This document shows, piece after piece, positions 15,201 to 22,988 of a stretch of 64,000 nucleotides of DNA. The stretch is taken from contig NZ_JAGA01000001.1 of NCBI RefSeq assembly GCF_000526415.1, positions 1-64,000 on the forward strand, in the 5' to 3' direction. The notes beneath the pieces were generated by a model. The model was given only the letters and a program-made list of their open reading frames with translations. It searched no databases and had not been told where the DNA came from. Position 1 is the stretch's first letter. Each line of letters starts with the position of its first letter. The translations under genes and the position numbers were made by a program. Source of the stretch: Kallotenue papyrolyticum (lineage in GTDB: Bacteria > Chloroflexota > Chloroflexia > Chloroflexales > Kallotenuaceae).

Positions 15201-15710
15201 CTGCGCGCGCTATTACAGTCCATCTTCCACCGCTACCACCTGGATGATGCATCCTACCGCGACGACTATCTGGCCGAAGCGCTCGCCCAGGCGCGTCTAG
15301 TCTGGCAGCAGCTCCACACCGATGCCAGTCGCAATGTGACCGTGAGTCAACAGTTGTTGATCGAACGGCCCCACGGCCGGGTTGTCGTGCGCATCGACGC
15401 GCTCGAACAGACCGGCCATGAGTCGCGCTTTGTGCGCATCAAGACCGGGCGGCCGGACAAAGAGGATCTGCGCGATCTGCGGAGTGCGTTGTACGCGCTG
15501 GCGGCACAGACGCACCAGCCGGGCGCGACGCTGATGATCCACTACACCGCGACCGGCGAGCGGGAGCTGATTCGCCTGCGTCCGGATGTGCTGGAGCGGC
15601 GCATCGAAACGATTGATACGGTGTTGGCCAGCATCGCTGCCGGACACTGGACGCCCAACCCCGGTCAGCACTGCGTCACGTGCGCCTTCAACCTGATTTG
15701 TCCGGTGTAG
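12207..15710 (+). CDS. ImmA/IrrE metalloprotease - UvrD helicase - RecB-like fusion
   Basis: This single chain of 1167 residues has three parts. Residues ~1-190 are an ImmA/IrrE zinc protease: FIVAHELGHYVLEG gives HExxH at 83-87, and REQEANLFALELLIP supplies the third ligand. Residues ~200-900 are a superfamily 1 helicase: GPGTGKT (Walker A, ~219), LTFSNKAAEELRTR, DEFQD (Walker B), GDPWQSIYRFRGA, NYRS, VHTAKGLEF and YVAMTRARDRL. The last ~230 residues look like a RecB/AddB nuclease with four Cys (YERCPRQYLY; CVTCAFNLIC) that could hold an Fe-S cluster. However, the usual DxK is read as VRIKTG, so the catalytic Asp appears lost. The short ATGA overlap couples it to the HTH gene. A DNA-damage sensor-repair or defence role is inferred. 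Confidence 0.85.
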   Translation: MSARWQQIRSLAAMTRARYATELGREPPLPLDVHDLAEQVFLLSAFPDPTLDPRIDGELNPALESIRLQPGLPLSRERFIVAHELGHYVLEGAAEITQDDAATLDERASGEDQPEDGVVRVYNTRERREQEANLFALELLIPAEMLSQLVQQPDWTVAGLAEAFGVSTDALRTQLIAVCCLEPVTDATPAFESPAAFAPDPDQQAAVAAPLPTLVVAGPGTGKTRSIVAKFVALVEQGIDPAAILALTFSNKAAEELRTRIIRALSATRPGLAGRVEVWTFHAWGLDVLKSYGRHIGLPLDLRLAPPGDLYALLLRRIAELPLQQYKMLHQPGFYLPAIMQAISRAKDELCSPQEYRQLVEAEAERRIAAAERETAGKTTKKAQEQRAAAEREAARLRELAALYACYEAILRDEGVVDYGDLIMRAVETLRLPEVAREVRERYQYILVDEFQDINYASGQLIALLDGGRGCVWAVGDPWQSIYRFRGASAANLAEFATVYPGTTTVTLMRNYRSRQGIVNAAQALMADDPAATTRPPQQAQRPMTYTPVVLEWAAPDQAAEYAAIVHDILRRRGGRPLRRTPCAHRRGGCRRIASSAQRYRIYRARWRDHAVLCRNHRQVAAMVAALVAHGVPVDGGGTLLDDPAVKDALAICAVVHAPNNPALLRVLTLPDFRVPADDLQELARLARAEHRSLARTVVDATLLDGLSLAGCTALRRLWQVCEVLAEEGDAWRVLTRYLFDLSPAMRQRIARAATGNPEERRALANLGQLTILARTFVRQALPDQRHAGAFVAYVRLLIEADQVPAAAPLPAGADAVRVMTVHTAKGLEFPCVYVPGLHQGVFPPKRHGSAIPPLPALVHGPCEDELQEERYLLYVAMTRARDRLVLSRAVNRADKTLRRSVLLPAAPPWPQRTLPSGRGCCSVRREQRLTGLAIQPVVSANSLETYERCPRQYLYQYGYQLFDDLTAYLRMHGAIHAAVDQLCELAQAGALPATEAELRALLQSIFHRYHLDDASYRDDYLAEALAQARLVWQQLHTDASRNVTVSQQLLIERPHGRVVVRIDALEQTGHESRFVRIKTGRPDKEDLRDLRSALYALAAQTHQPGATLMIHYTATGERELIRLRPDVLERRIETIDTVLASIAAGHWTPNPGQHCVTCAFNLICPV

Positions 15711-15766
15711 ATCGCGCCGGTGCCTGCGAGCATGCCCTGTTTCTCCGCGCGCCTGGCGCCGCCGGT

Positions 15767-16321
15767 TCACACCGGTTGCGCATCCATCAACGCGAGCAGC
15801 CTAGTGGTCGTATTCCAGTTGCGGATCGTCATGTACTGGTATTCCGGCTTCGAGGCCAGCTTCGGGAAGCGGCTCTGGGTGGCTCTGGCGATCAAGCGTC
15901 GGAAATAGAGCGCATGCGCGCCGCTGTATGCCGCATCAACGCCGGGGCGCGTTTCGACCGCGCGCAGCCCTTGGGCGACTGTCAACAGGTGCTTGAGAAA
16001 GACGACATCGTAGTGGTACTGCGACGGATCGCTGCCGAAATCGGGTGGCGCCTGCGCCACGATCTGCGCCAGACACGCATGGGTGATGACCACCACGCGC
16101 GAGGTGTACCCGAAGCGCTGGCTCAGCCACTCTTCGATGCTGGCTTCCAGAGTGGCGATGTCGCCGGCGCTGCGAAAGAGGACGTTGCCGCTCTGGATGT
16201 AGGTTTGGACTGCGCCAAATCCCAGTGCTTCAAAGGCAGCCTTCAGATCGGCCATGCGGATAATATTATTACCGCCAACATTGATGCCGCGCAGCAGGGC
16301 GAGATGGAGTGTGTCGTTCAT
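15767..16321 (-). CDS. DUF1697 family protein
   Basis: This 184-residue protein starts MNDTLHLALLRGINVGGNNIIRM, the classic DUF1697 opening (ALLRGINVGG...), followed by YIQSGNVLF and a C terminus with TIRNWNTTTRLLAL, also conserved. DUF1697 proteins are small cytosolic proteins of unknown biochemical function, common in soil and environmental bacteria. The gene lies 12 bp from the neighbouring RAYT pseudogene on the same strand and converges with the preceding operon; no functional link is evident. Confidence 0.9.
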   Translation of the reverse strand: MNDTLHLALLRGINVGGNNIIRMADLKAAFEALGFGAVQTYIQSGNVLFRSAGDIATLEASIEEWLSQRFGYTSRVVVITHACLAQIVAQAPPDFGSDPSQYHYDVVFLKHLLTVAQGLRAVETRPGVDAAYSGAHALYFRRLIARATQSRFPKLASKPEYQYMTIRNWNTTTRLLALMDAQPV

Positions 16322-16612
16322 GGGCTAACCATCCTATGTTATCGGATCGCCGCTATTGTAGTCGAAATGGTAACGGTCATGGGTCCAGCGCAATGGATTT
16401 TTGACAATATAGCGGCGAATGGTTTCCAGGGAACGATGATTGCGAATAATGTGTTCATAATAATTGCGTTGCCAGACCGTATATATGGTGGTTTTTTGCC
16501 GGAACCATTTTGTTACACCGATTTTGAACCCACGCACGACCGAACCGATGGTTTTCGAGGTGCCGCGTGGCATCTGGGTATCAGATGGTGACGCGAACGA
16601 TGGGCGGAATGA

Positions 16613-16730
16613 TGACGGTCGGGATGACGGTCGGGATGATGGTCGGGATGATGGTCGGGATGATGGTCGGGATGATGGGGATGATGGTCGGGATGATGGT
16701 CGGGATGATGGGGATGATGGTCGGGATGAT
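16613..16730. repeat. 12-bp minisatellite
   Basis: Tandem copies of a GATGGTCGGGAT-type 12-mer, with a few shortened GATGGG units, fill this stretch. In the RAYT frame they encode a Ser-Arg-Pro-Ser-rich linker. They abut the palindrome at 16731. Confidence 0.9.
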
Positions 16731-16766
<36 letters not shown>

Positions 16767-17250
16767 ACGTCCGCATCCATCACGTCCGTATCCATCACGT
16801 CCGTACCCATCGGACCCGTATCCATCACGTCCGTATCCATCACGTCCGTACCCATCGGACCCGTATCCATCACGTCCGTATCCATCGGATCCGTATCCAT
16901 CACGTCCGTACCCATCACGTCCGTACCCATCGCGTCGGTACCCATCACGTCCGTATCCATCACGTCCGCATCCATCGGACCCGTATCCATCACGTCCGTA
17001 CCCATCACGTCCGTACCCATCGGATCCGTATCCATCACGTCCGTACCCATCACGTCCGTACCCATCACGTCCGTACCCATCGGACCCGTATCCATCACGT
17101 CCGTACCCATCACGTCCGTATCCATCACGTCCGTATCCATCACGTCCGTACCCATTACGTCCGTACCCATCACGTCCGCATCCATCACGTCCGCATCCGT
17201 CGCGTCGGTACCCATCACGTCCGCATCCATCACGTCCGCATCCATCGCAT
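16767..17250. repeat. 15-bp minisatellite, about 32 units
   Basis: Units of CATCACGTCCGTAYC alternate with variants such as CATCGGACCCGTATC and CATCACGTCCGCATC. Being 15 bp long the array stays in frame and encodes about 32 acidic pentapeptides in the RAYT frame. The variant order is irregular, suggesting repeated local duplication and homogenisation. Confidence 0.95.
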
Positions 17251-17765
17251 CGTCCACAATCCACAACACACCATGCACATGATTGGGCATGATCACAAAT
17301 ACATCCAATGCGACATGCGGAAAATGCGCCGGGATGGCGCGCCAACACTGTTCGGCGATCCGCCCGGCGTCATTCAAACACATCTGTCCGTCCACCACGT
17401 CGCCGAACACAGGCGCCCGTTCGTGGGTGACAATGGTGATGAAGTACGCGCCAGCTTTGGCGTAATTGTATCCCTTCAGGCGAATGGAGCGGCGATGATG
17501 GCGCTAGGGATCGTAGCGGGTCATGTCATCTCCCCGGTATGATGAGCGCTGGCAGCGCGGCACGACGGTGGTCCCCCTCCCAGATAGCAGCGCGCCCAGG
17601 ATCGGGAACAGAAGCCGGCGTACGCGTTTAGGCTCCCTTGGCCTGGCAATTCCGGCGGATCGATCAGGCCGAGGAATTCCGTCTAGGCGCTTTTCAACAG
17701 GCGACAGGTGGCGCTATGGGCCAACACCTGCGCTGTTGGAGGCGCGGAGCAGCGTGAACGATGGG

Positions 17766-18695
17766 CTACGCTTCCTGCGCGAACGCGGCCTGCAAGGTGG
17801 CAAGCTCCAGCTTTTTCATCGGCAGAAAGGCCTGGGTGAGGCGATCGATGCGCGCCTGATCGCCGCTGCGCATCATCTGGCCCAGCGCCTCCGGCACGAC
17901 CTGCCAGGCGACGCCGAAACGATCCTGGCACCAGCCGCAGGCTTCCGCTTCGGGCACCGCCGAAAGCGCCGCCCAGTACCGATCGATCTCGGCCTGATCA
18001 CGGCAGAGCACCATGAACGAGACCGCCGCATTGAAGTCGAAGCCGTGATCCGGCGCACTGTCCATGGCAGCAAACCAGGTATCGCCCAGCCGCGCTTCGC
18101 CGAACATCAGCGTGCCCTCACGGTGGGGCTCCATCCCGGCGGGATAGCGCATGATGTGGCCCATGTGCGAGCCTTCGAACACCGAGCACCAGAAGTGGAG
18201 CGCGGCCTCGGCTTGACCGTAGTGCGCGTCGTTGAAGGTCAGCGCCGGCATAATGAACGGCCGTGGCTCGCCCTGTGGATCGGTGAGGATCAGTTGCCAC
18301 GACAGGCCATAGCGATCCTGCACCCAGCCGTAGCGCGCGCTAAAGGGATACGCATCCAGTGGCATAAGGATCTGCCCGCCATCGCTGAGTGCGGTCCAGG
18401 CCGCGTCGAGGTGTTGGCGTGCCTGGCTGTCCCGCGCCGGATCGAAGTTGACGATAAACGAGATCGCGGGGTTGAAACGGAACAGAGGACCAGCCGAGAT
18501 CGCATAGAACGGTTGACCGCCAAGACGGAACTCCACAAACTCGCAGTCGCCTGAGGGGGTGCCGCGTATCTGGCCGACGTAGTCGAGGCCTGATTCAGGG
18601 AAGATGCCGGCATAGAACTGCGCTGCTTCCAAGGCTTCCGTCGCATACCAGAGATGCGGCACGATCTGGACCAGGCCTTCGCTTGAAGTGTTCAT
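17766..18695 (-). CDS. VOC superfamily protein (PhnB-like, two domains)
   Basis: Residues ~8-150 and ~160-305 are two copies of a PhnB/3-demethylubiquinone-methyltransferase-like VOC fold. Each has a start of the type VPHLWYATEALEAAQFYAGIFPES or ALTFNDAHYGQAEAALHFWCSVFEGS, a central F.L.GQPFYAIS/FGEARLGDTWFAAMDS strand, and an end with YGWVQDRYGLSWQL or CGWCQDRFGVAWQVVP. The paired acidic/Gln ligands of metal-dependent VOC enzymes are not obvious, so the function is unknown. Of three consecutive ATGs the third is best spaced from AGGAGG. Confidence 0.85.
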   Translation of the reverse strand: MNTSSEGLVQIVPHLWYATEALEAAQFYAGIFPESGLDYVGQIRGTPSGDCEFVEFRLGGQPFYAISAGPLFRFNPAISFIVNFDPARDSQARQHLDAAWTALSDGGQILMPLDAYPFSARYGWVQDRYGLSWQLILTDPQGEPRPFIMPALTFNDAHYGQAEAALHFWCSVFEGSHMGHIMRYPAGMEPHREGTLMFGEARLGDTWFAAMDSAPDHGFDFNAAVSFMVLCRDQAEIDRYWAALSAVPEAEACGWCQDRFGVAWQVVPEALGQMMRSGDQARIDRLTQAFLPMKKLELATLQAAFAQEA

Positions 18696-18701
18696 CATCA
18701 T

Positions 18702-19255
18702 TCCTCCTGATCGATAGACGCAGTATCCCTGGTCGCTGTGACAGCTACCGCCACATCAGGACATATGTTCGTTGGTAGATGGGGATCAGGGGGCGAGTAG
18801 CAGCGGGCTGAAGGTGTCAATGATCGCTGCCTGCGCTGGTAACTGCACCACTTGTAGCTTGGAGGGCTACTCTGGTAGTGCTGGATGGGTCGCACTCATC
18901 GTGCCTCGCTATCGCTTGGATCGCTGGAGATTACAGACGCAACGGTAGCCGATCATAACCCTGACGGCGGTCAGGGCGGTCAGGGCGGTCAGGGCGAAAA
19001 ATTTTTCGCTCTGACAGCGCTCACACCTGCGCTCACACCCGCATAGCTACAGCCCCTCACAGCCGTACCGCGCTCACGCTCATACAGCGCTCACACTTGT
19101 ACACCTTACCCCCTAGGCGCCCTTACAACCCTCACAGACTCCCCTGACCAGTCCGTACAGCTCTGACCACTCCTTCTGTACAGACGCGATCCTGACTGCC
19201 TTGATGCTGACCGTTCGTAAGTGAGTCACAGCCCAGGTGCTGGGCAACGGCATTA
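18702..19255. other. Gene-free stretch with minisatellite and REP-like palindrome
   Basis: No convincing gene is present. Three 9-bp units of the GGTCAGGGC type (18969-18994) lead into a palindrome, followed by imperfect CGCTCACAC-type repeats to about 19090. The arrangement copies, with different sequence, the minisatellite-palindrome-minisatellite layout of the RAYT gene. Confidence 0.7.
18988..19015. repeat. Second REP-like palindrome
   Basis: A 28-bp inverted repeat, GTCAG at both ends and core GGGCGAAAAATTTTTCGCTC, with one mismatched pair. It shares the central 16 bp with the palindrome at 16731-16766. Confidence 0.85.
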
Positions 19256-19320
19256 CATTTCCGCCACCACCACACCCGGAGCGTTGAAGTGCACCTGCGT
19301 CACGCCTTGCGAGGATACGA
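19256..19320 (-). repeat. Left copy of a 65-bp direct repeat from the treZ 3' end
   Basis: This matches 29647-29711 in the same orientation with two mismatches (19260, 19280). The right copy is the last ~20 codons of treZ; this one is a detached duplicate whose reading frame runs GVTQVHFNAPGVVVAEM then stop. Homology ends abruptly after GAGGATACGA. Together the copies bracket 10.3 kb. Confidence 0.9.
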
Positions 19321-19340
19321 ATGTATACGAGGATAGATAG

Positions 19341-19615
19341 TTACATTGTTATGGTCCTGTAAAAGTGCGTTTGATATCCTCCCCCCGGTCGTATAATCGG
19401 CTGCCCCTCTTGTTTGCCGTCCACGCCAATCCATACAATGGTGTTGGATGCATTGGGAAACGCCGGCATAACCACACCATATAGCAAGTTATTACTGCGC
19501 TAGGATGCATGAGCACCGCTGTCGAACGGTGTCTTGAGTGTTATATTGCCGTTTTCTCCCCGGTCACGTGTTCTGAAAGACACGATATTAGTAGTATTTT
19601 CGTTGCGAGATTTTC
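19341..19615 (-). pseudogene. Decayed coding remnant of unknown family
   Basis: One minus-strand frame is open for about 90 codons except for a TAG at 19502-19500. It reads NITLKTPFDSGAHAS, stop, RSNNLLYGVVMPAFP and NASNTIVWIGVDGKQEGQPI, ending at TAA 19343-19341. The composition looks protein-like and secreted, but I do not recognise the family and see no start codon. It lies directly inside the island boundary. Confidence 0.4.
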
Positions 19616-19684
19616 ATGTTTGTGCCCCTATAGATAAAATTTGACCGTCTGATTCGCACGGATTAATTGCCTCAACATAACTGA

Positions 19685-20188
19685 TTAGTAGTCCGACGAG
19701 GAGACAGCTAGAGAATGCATCATCTGTGCCCTCGGTACAATGATTCCAAACAGGGATGCGTTAACCGACGTACGCAGATGTTGCTTAGTATCGGCGACAA
19801 TGTCTATAAAACGCACTTCTGGGACTGCCACGCGACCATAGATCAGTAATGCTCCTGGCAGAGCTACCTGCCAAGTAACCAGGACGGACGTTACGGGTGT
19901 CAAGTTCGTGCCCGTGAGATCCCGAACACGCCAGCCATAACGACGTTGGGTAACAAGGGCATGGCCCATCACCGGAACGCCTTTGCCTGGCGAAGAAGCG
20001 TAATAGATGAACACCGTGTCATGGCGCCAGGTGCCGACTGCCTGGATGATGAGGTTATCAATATTTCCAGCCCACATCCTGCTCAGTTGCTGTTGCACGG
20101 CTGCTTCCGTGGTGGATGCGCCGAGTTGACACGCTCGGGCAGGGTACGGCGATGTCGACTCCGATCGAAATTTCCGGAACCATGCCAT
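19685..20188 (-). CDS. Hypothetical protein
   Basis: A 167-residue protein preceded by GGAGG at 7 nt from ATG. It opens MAWFRKFRSESTSPYP and has alternating hydrophobic strands (HDTVFIYYASSPGKGVPVMGHALVTQ; SVLVTWQVALPGALLIYGRVAVPEVRFIDIVAD) but no transmembrane segment or catalytic motif. I do not recognise the family. It is the last same-strand gene after the ABC exporter-like operon, separated from it by about 400 bp, so membership in that operon is doubtful. Confidence 0.6.
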   Translation of the reverse strand: MAWFRKFRSESTSPYPARACQLGASTTEAAVQQQLSRMWAGNIDNLIIQAVGTWRHDTVFIYYASSPGKGVPVMGHALVTQRRYGWRVRDLTGTNLTPVTSVLVTWQVALPGALLIYGRVAVPEVRFIDIVADTKQHLRTSVNASLFGIIVPRAQMMHSLAVSSSDY

Positions 20189-20584
20189 ATCTGACCTCCA
20201 GGATGTGTGCCAAACATTGCACGACCGTTCGGCTGCGGGCTGTGATTGGACGTTATGGATAAAGTGCGTTGTTGCGGTACGCCCTTACGGGTTGTTAAGC
20301 TGACGGCTCCACTGCAGAGCAGCAGCATATCTATCCAAACATGTCACAGCCATGGGGTGCGCAGCAGCGTTCTGACTAAACGAACGGTAGCTACCCCTGC
20401 GCGGGAGACTGCGCCGCCTGAATCTCGGGCAGCTACGCGCTCTTGATGTAGGACTGCCTGCGCTTCCTGGTCACTGAGTACGCCATCAAAGGTTGGTTCT
20501 GACCACCATCTCTAAGGAGGCGTCTCGTCGTGTGGTGGCAGAAGGTGCCGGTCTCGTCGTGTGGTGGCGCTAGACGGATAGCGG
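20189..20584. other. Intergenic stretch with a short direct repeat
   Basis: No gene is evident. GTCTCGTCGTGTGGTGGC occurs at 20522-20539 and again at 20551-20568, just downstream of the ABC ATPase stop. A promoter for the hypothetical gene may lie here but no strong boxes were found. Confidence 0.5.
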
Positions 20585-21514
20585 TCATAGTATCCCGCTT
20601 GCGCCTGTGTCGCTAGCCGTTTCAGCCGCGGTTGTAGCCGTGTCGCTCACACCTAACTGATGAATACTCCACAAGTATGCGTCTTCAAGTGTCGGTTGAA
20701 GCGGGCGAGCTGACGAATGGGGGACGGCCGGCGCCAGGAGGCGATACGTGGCTTCCTCCTTGTCTTGCATGCTCCCTACCACTATCGTTCCAGATCCAGG
20801 TCGGTAATCTGTTGCCTCAACTTCCCAAACCTTTCCACGCGCCAGATCGATTAGATCCCCCGTGTTGCCGCTGAATATCACGGAGCCTTGGTGAAGGATC
20901 GCCAATTTTGGACAGGTTTGCGCGATGTCGTCGATAATGTGGGTGGATAGAATAATTGTGCTGTTGTGTCCTAGTGCTACGAGCAAATTTCGAAAACGTA
21001 CACGCTCCTGTGGATCCAATCCAACGGTCGGCTCGTCGATAATCAAGACGCTTGGATCACCGATCAACGCCTGTGCAATCCCTAATCGCCGCTTCATGCC
21101 GCCAGAATACGTTTTGATCCGCCGTTTCGCAACACCTGCCAGACCAACGACTTCCAGTGCCTCCTGTATCTGTCGCTTGCGAACGTGCCAGTGAATGCGC
21201 TTCAGTGCTGTAACGTATTCGAGAAATTCGTAGGCCGACAAATCGCCGTAAAACGCGAGTTCCTGTGGAAGATACCCAAGCATAGCCTTGACGACCCACT
21301 TCTCTTTCGGATCATCAGTCCGATAACCGCCAATCCACGCAGCACCCTTGGTTGGACGCACGAGTGTTGCTAGAATGCGCATCAATGTAGTTTTACCAGC
21401 GCCATTCGGGCCAAGTAGTCCAAACATGCCTGTGTCGATGCTCAAGTCAATATGCTTGAGTGCAACGATATTGCCTGAATAGATTTTGCTGAGATCCTGT
21501 ATCACAATCTGCAT
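20585..21514 (-). CDS. ABC transporter ATP-binding protein
   Basis: At about 309 residues from ATG MQIVIQDLSKIYSG. Walker A GPNGAGKT is at 35-42, the Q-loop in YLPQELAFYG, the signature YSGGMKRR at 136-143, Walker B LIIDEP at 157-162 and the switch His in STHIIDD. It is of the ABC-2/DRR-NatA exporter type, with a ~70-residue C-terminal tail. An upstream in-frame GTG at 21556 is possible. It is last of the coupled set TlpA-like, permease and ATPase, and presumably energises export by the two permeases upstream. Confidence 0.95.
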   Translation of the reverse strand: MQIVIQDLSKIYSGNIVALKHIDLSIDTGMFGLLGPNGAGKTTLMRILATLVRPTKGAAWIGGYRTDDPKEKWVVKAMLGYLPQELAFYGDLSAYEFLEYVTALKRIHWHVRKRQIQEALEVVGLAGVAKRRIKTYSGGMKRRLGIAQALIGDPSVLIIDEPTVGLDPQERVRFRNLLVALGHNSTIILSTHIIDDIAQTCPKLAILHQGSVIFSGNTGDLIDLARGKVWEVEATDYRPGSGTIVVGSMQDKEEATYRLLAPAVPHSSARPLQPTLEDAYLWSIHQLGVSDTATTAAETASDTGASGIL

Positions 21515-21584
21515 GTTTTTGAATCCATTTCTGGTGAGGATAACACGATTCACCACGTATTGTCATGTGATCGGTGCTTTGCTG

Positions 21585-22316
21585 CTATACGTCATCTTGT
21601 GTTCCCTCACAAGGCAACAGCGGCTCTTCGCTTCTTGTGCGGCGCATGGCTAACGCGAAAAGTATGAAGGCAGTCGTCAGGAGTAACGCCCGGTTTTCAA
21701 CCCAGTGTGGATTTCCGGAATCTTGTAGTGTGAGAAACGGATGCAGGATCTGACCAAGCCATGTCGCCATCAAGGCTTGGCGCAAGAGCAGTGCTCCTGT
21801 CCAAACCGTGGCACAAAGGGCGCCACCGCCACCTGCACTTCGTAGACCGATGGCTCCCCAGAAGCCTAGAGCACTGAACCATATGATGGTTACCGAACCA
21901 CCCACGGCCATACGCATCGGCGCTATGTGGAGTGGCGCTGTAGAGAGGATTGCGCTAACCCCAACAAGGAGAACCCAGAGCAGTAGAGTCACAATCAGCA
22001 AGACAGTCAGTCGCCTGAGTGATAACCGCCAAATTGGATAAGGCATGGTTAGCCAAAGTTCACGACAGGGATCGGTCATTAAGACGCTCGCGGTTAGGCT
22101 ACCAAGTGCTATCGGCAACAATGTTTCACCGTAAATGATAACGAGGTGTGTTACCTCGCGCGGCGCATCACGCACGGTAAGCAGAAGCAGCACACATAGA
22201 AGTGTGGACGAGGTTAGTCCTGCCAGGATGCGCCACATTTGGAATATGTGGACACGGACGATCGATAATTCTTCAATCAATCTATGCCCTACCCAGCCTA
22301 TTGCTGACGCGTTCAT
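21585..22316 (-). CDS. ABC-2-like membrane permease
   Basis: About 243 residues and six hydrophobic segments (for example LAGLTSSTLLCVLLLLTV, LLIVTLLLWVLLVGVSAIL, ALLLTTAFILFALAM). The start MNASAIGWVGHRLIEE overlaps the preceding stop as ATGA; the longer frame lies in the neighbour and is rejected. A short basic C-terminal tail faces the cytoplasm by the positive-inside rule. No family-specific motif is visible; the assignment rests on topology and the adjacent ATPase. Confidence 0.75.
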   Translation of the reverse strand: MNASAIGWVGHRLIEELSIVRVHIFQMWRILAGLTSSTLLCVLLLLTVRDAPREVTHLVIIYGETLLPIALGSLTASVLMTDPCRELWLTMPYPIWRLSLRRLTVLLIVTLLLWVLLVGVSAILSTAPLHIAPMRMAVGGSVTIIWFSALGFWGAIGLRSAGGGGALCATVWTGALLLRQALMATWLGQILHPFLTLQDSGNPHWVENRALLLTTAFILFALAMRRTRSEEPLLPCEGTQDDV

Positions 22317-22954
22317 GACCTGATATCTGACGCTGCGGGCAATTGCTGCGGTTCGATCCCAAACATCATGCGCAGCGCGCCTAGCGCCATGTCGCTCGAC
22401 TGCTGTGTTGTCAAGCCCCGCCATATAAAATCGACCCGTGCATCAGGAGCCAAAAGCACTTTTGTCGGTGTACCGACTGTGCCCAATTGCCCTACTAATT
22501 TGCGATCAGGATCCATCAGGATTGGAAATGGTAGTTGATATGCTTGCACAAAGCGTGATACTACTTCTGTATCTCTTTCGCGAGTGACGCCTACGACTAT
22601 TACGCCGTGTAGTGGCGCATTGTGATGGAGCAGCTTCCAGAGTGATACATCGCGGTGACAAAATTGACACGCTGTGTCAAAGTAAATGAGTAGTGTCCGT
22701 GTATGCATGTCGCGTGGGAATGAGTAGGACTTCCCATCGATGGTCAGTAACGTTGGGAGTGTAAGCTGTTCGCCAATGAACGTTTCCTCAGAGGTATGTA
22801 TGGTTGCCCTTCGAATTATTAATTGATTCTGGACCACCTGGATTGTCAGTAGGCCAGCTAGTAGAGCGATAATAACGTTTGAGGATCGAAGGCGCGTGAT
22901 CAGGTGACCGAACAGTCGATGCGGCTTCGGATTAACGATGGTTGGCTGTTCCAT
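22313..22954 (-). CDS. Membrane-anchored thioredoxin-like protein (TlpA-like)
   Basis: About 213 residues from MEQPTIVNPKPH. A single transmembrane helix (VIIALLAGLLTIQVV) precedes an extracytoplasmic redoxin domain with the CxxC active site in LLIYFDTACQFCHRD and the cis-Pro loop VGTPTKVLLAPDA. Such proteins reduce or rearrange disulfides outside the membrane. Its place between two permeases and downstream of a six-Cys secreted peptide suggests that it acts on the peptide's disulfides. The ATGA overlap with the next permease indicates tight coupling. Confidence 0.85.
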   Translation of the reverse strand: MEQPTIVNPKPHRLFGHLITRLRSSNVIIALLAGLLTIQVVQNQLIIRRATIHTSEETFIGEQLTLPTLLTIDGKSYSFPRDMHTRTLLIYFDTACQFCHRDVSLWKLLHHNAPLHGVIVVGVTRERDTEVVSRFVQAYQLPFPILMDPDRKLVGQLGTVGTPTKVLLAPDARVDFIWRGLTTQQSSDMALGALRMMFGIEPQQLPAASDIRS

Positions 22955-22988
22955 ATTCCTACATTCTTTCATAGCTGTATTATAAACC

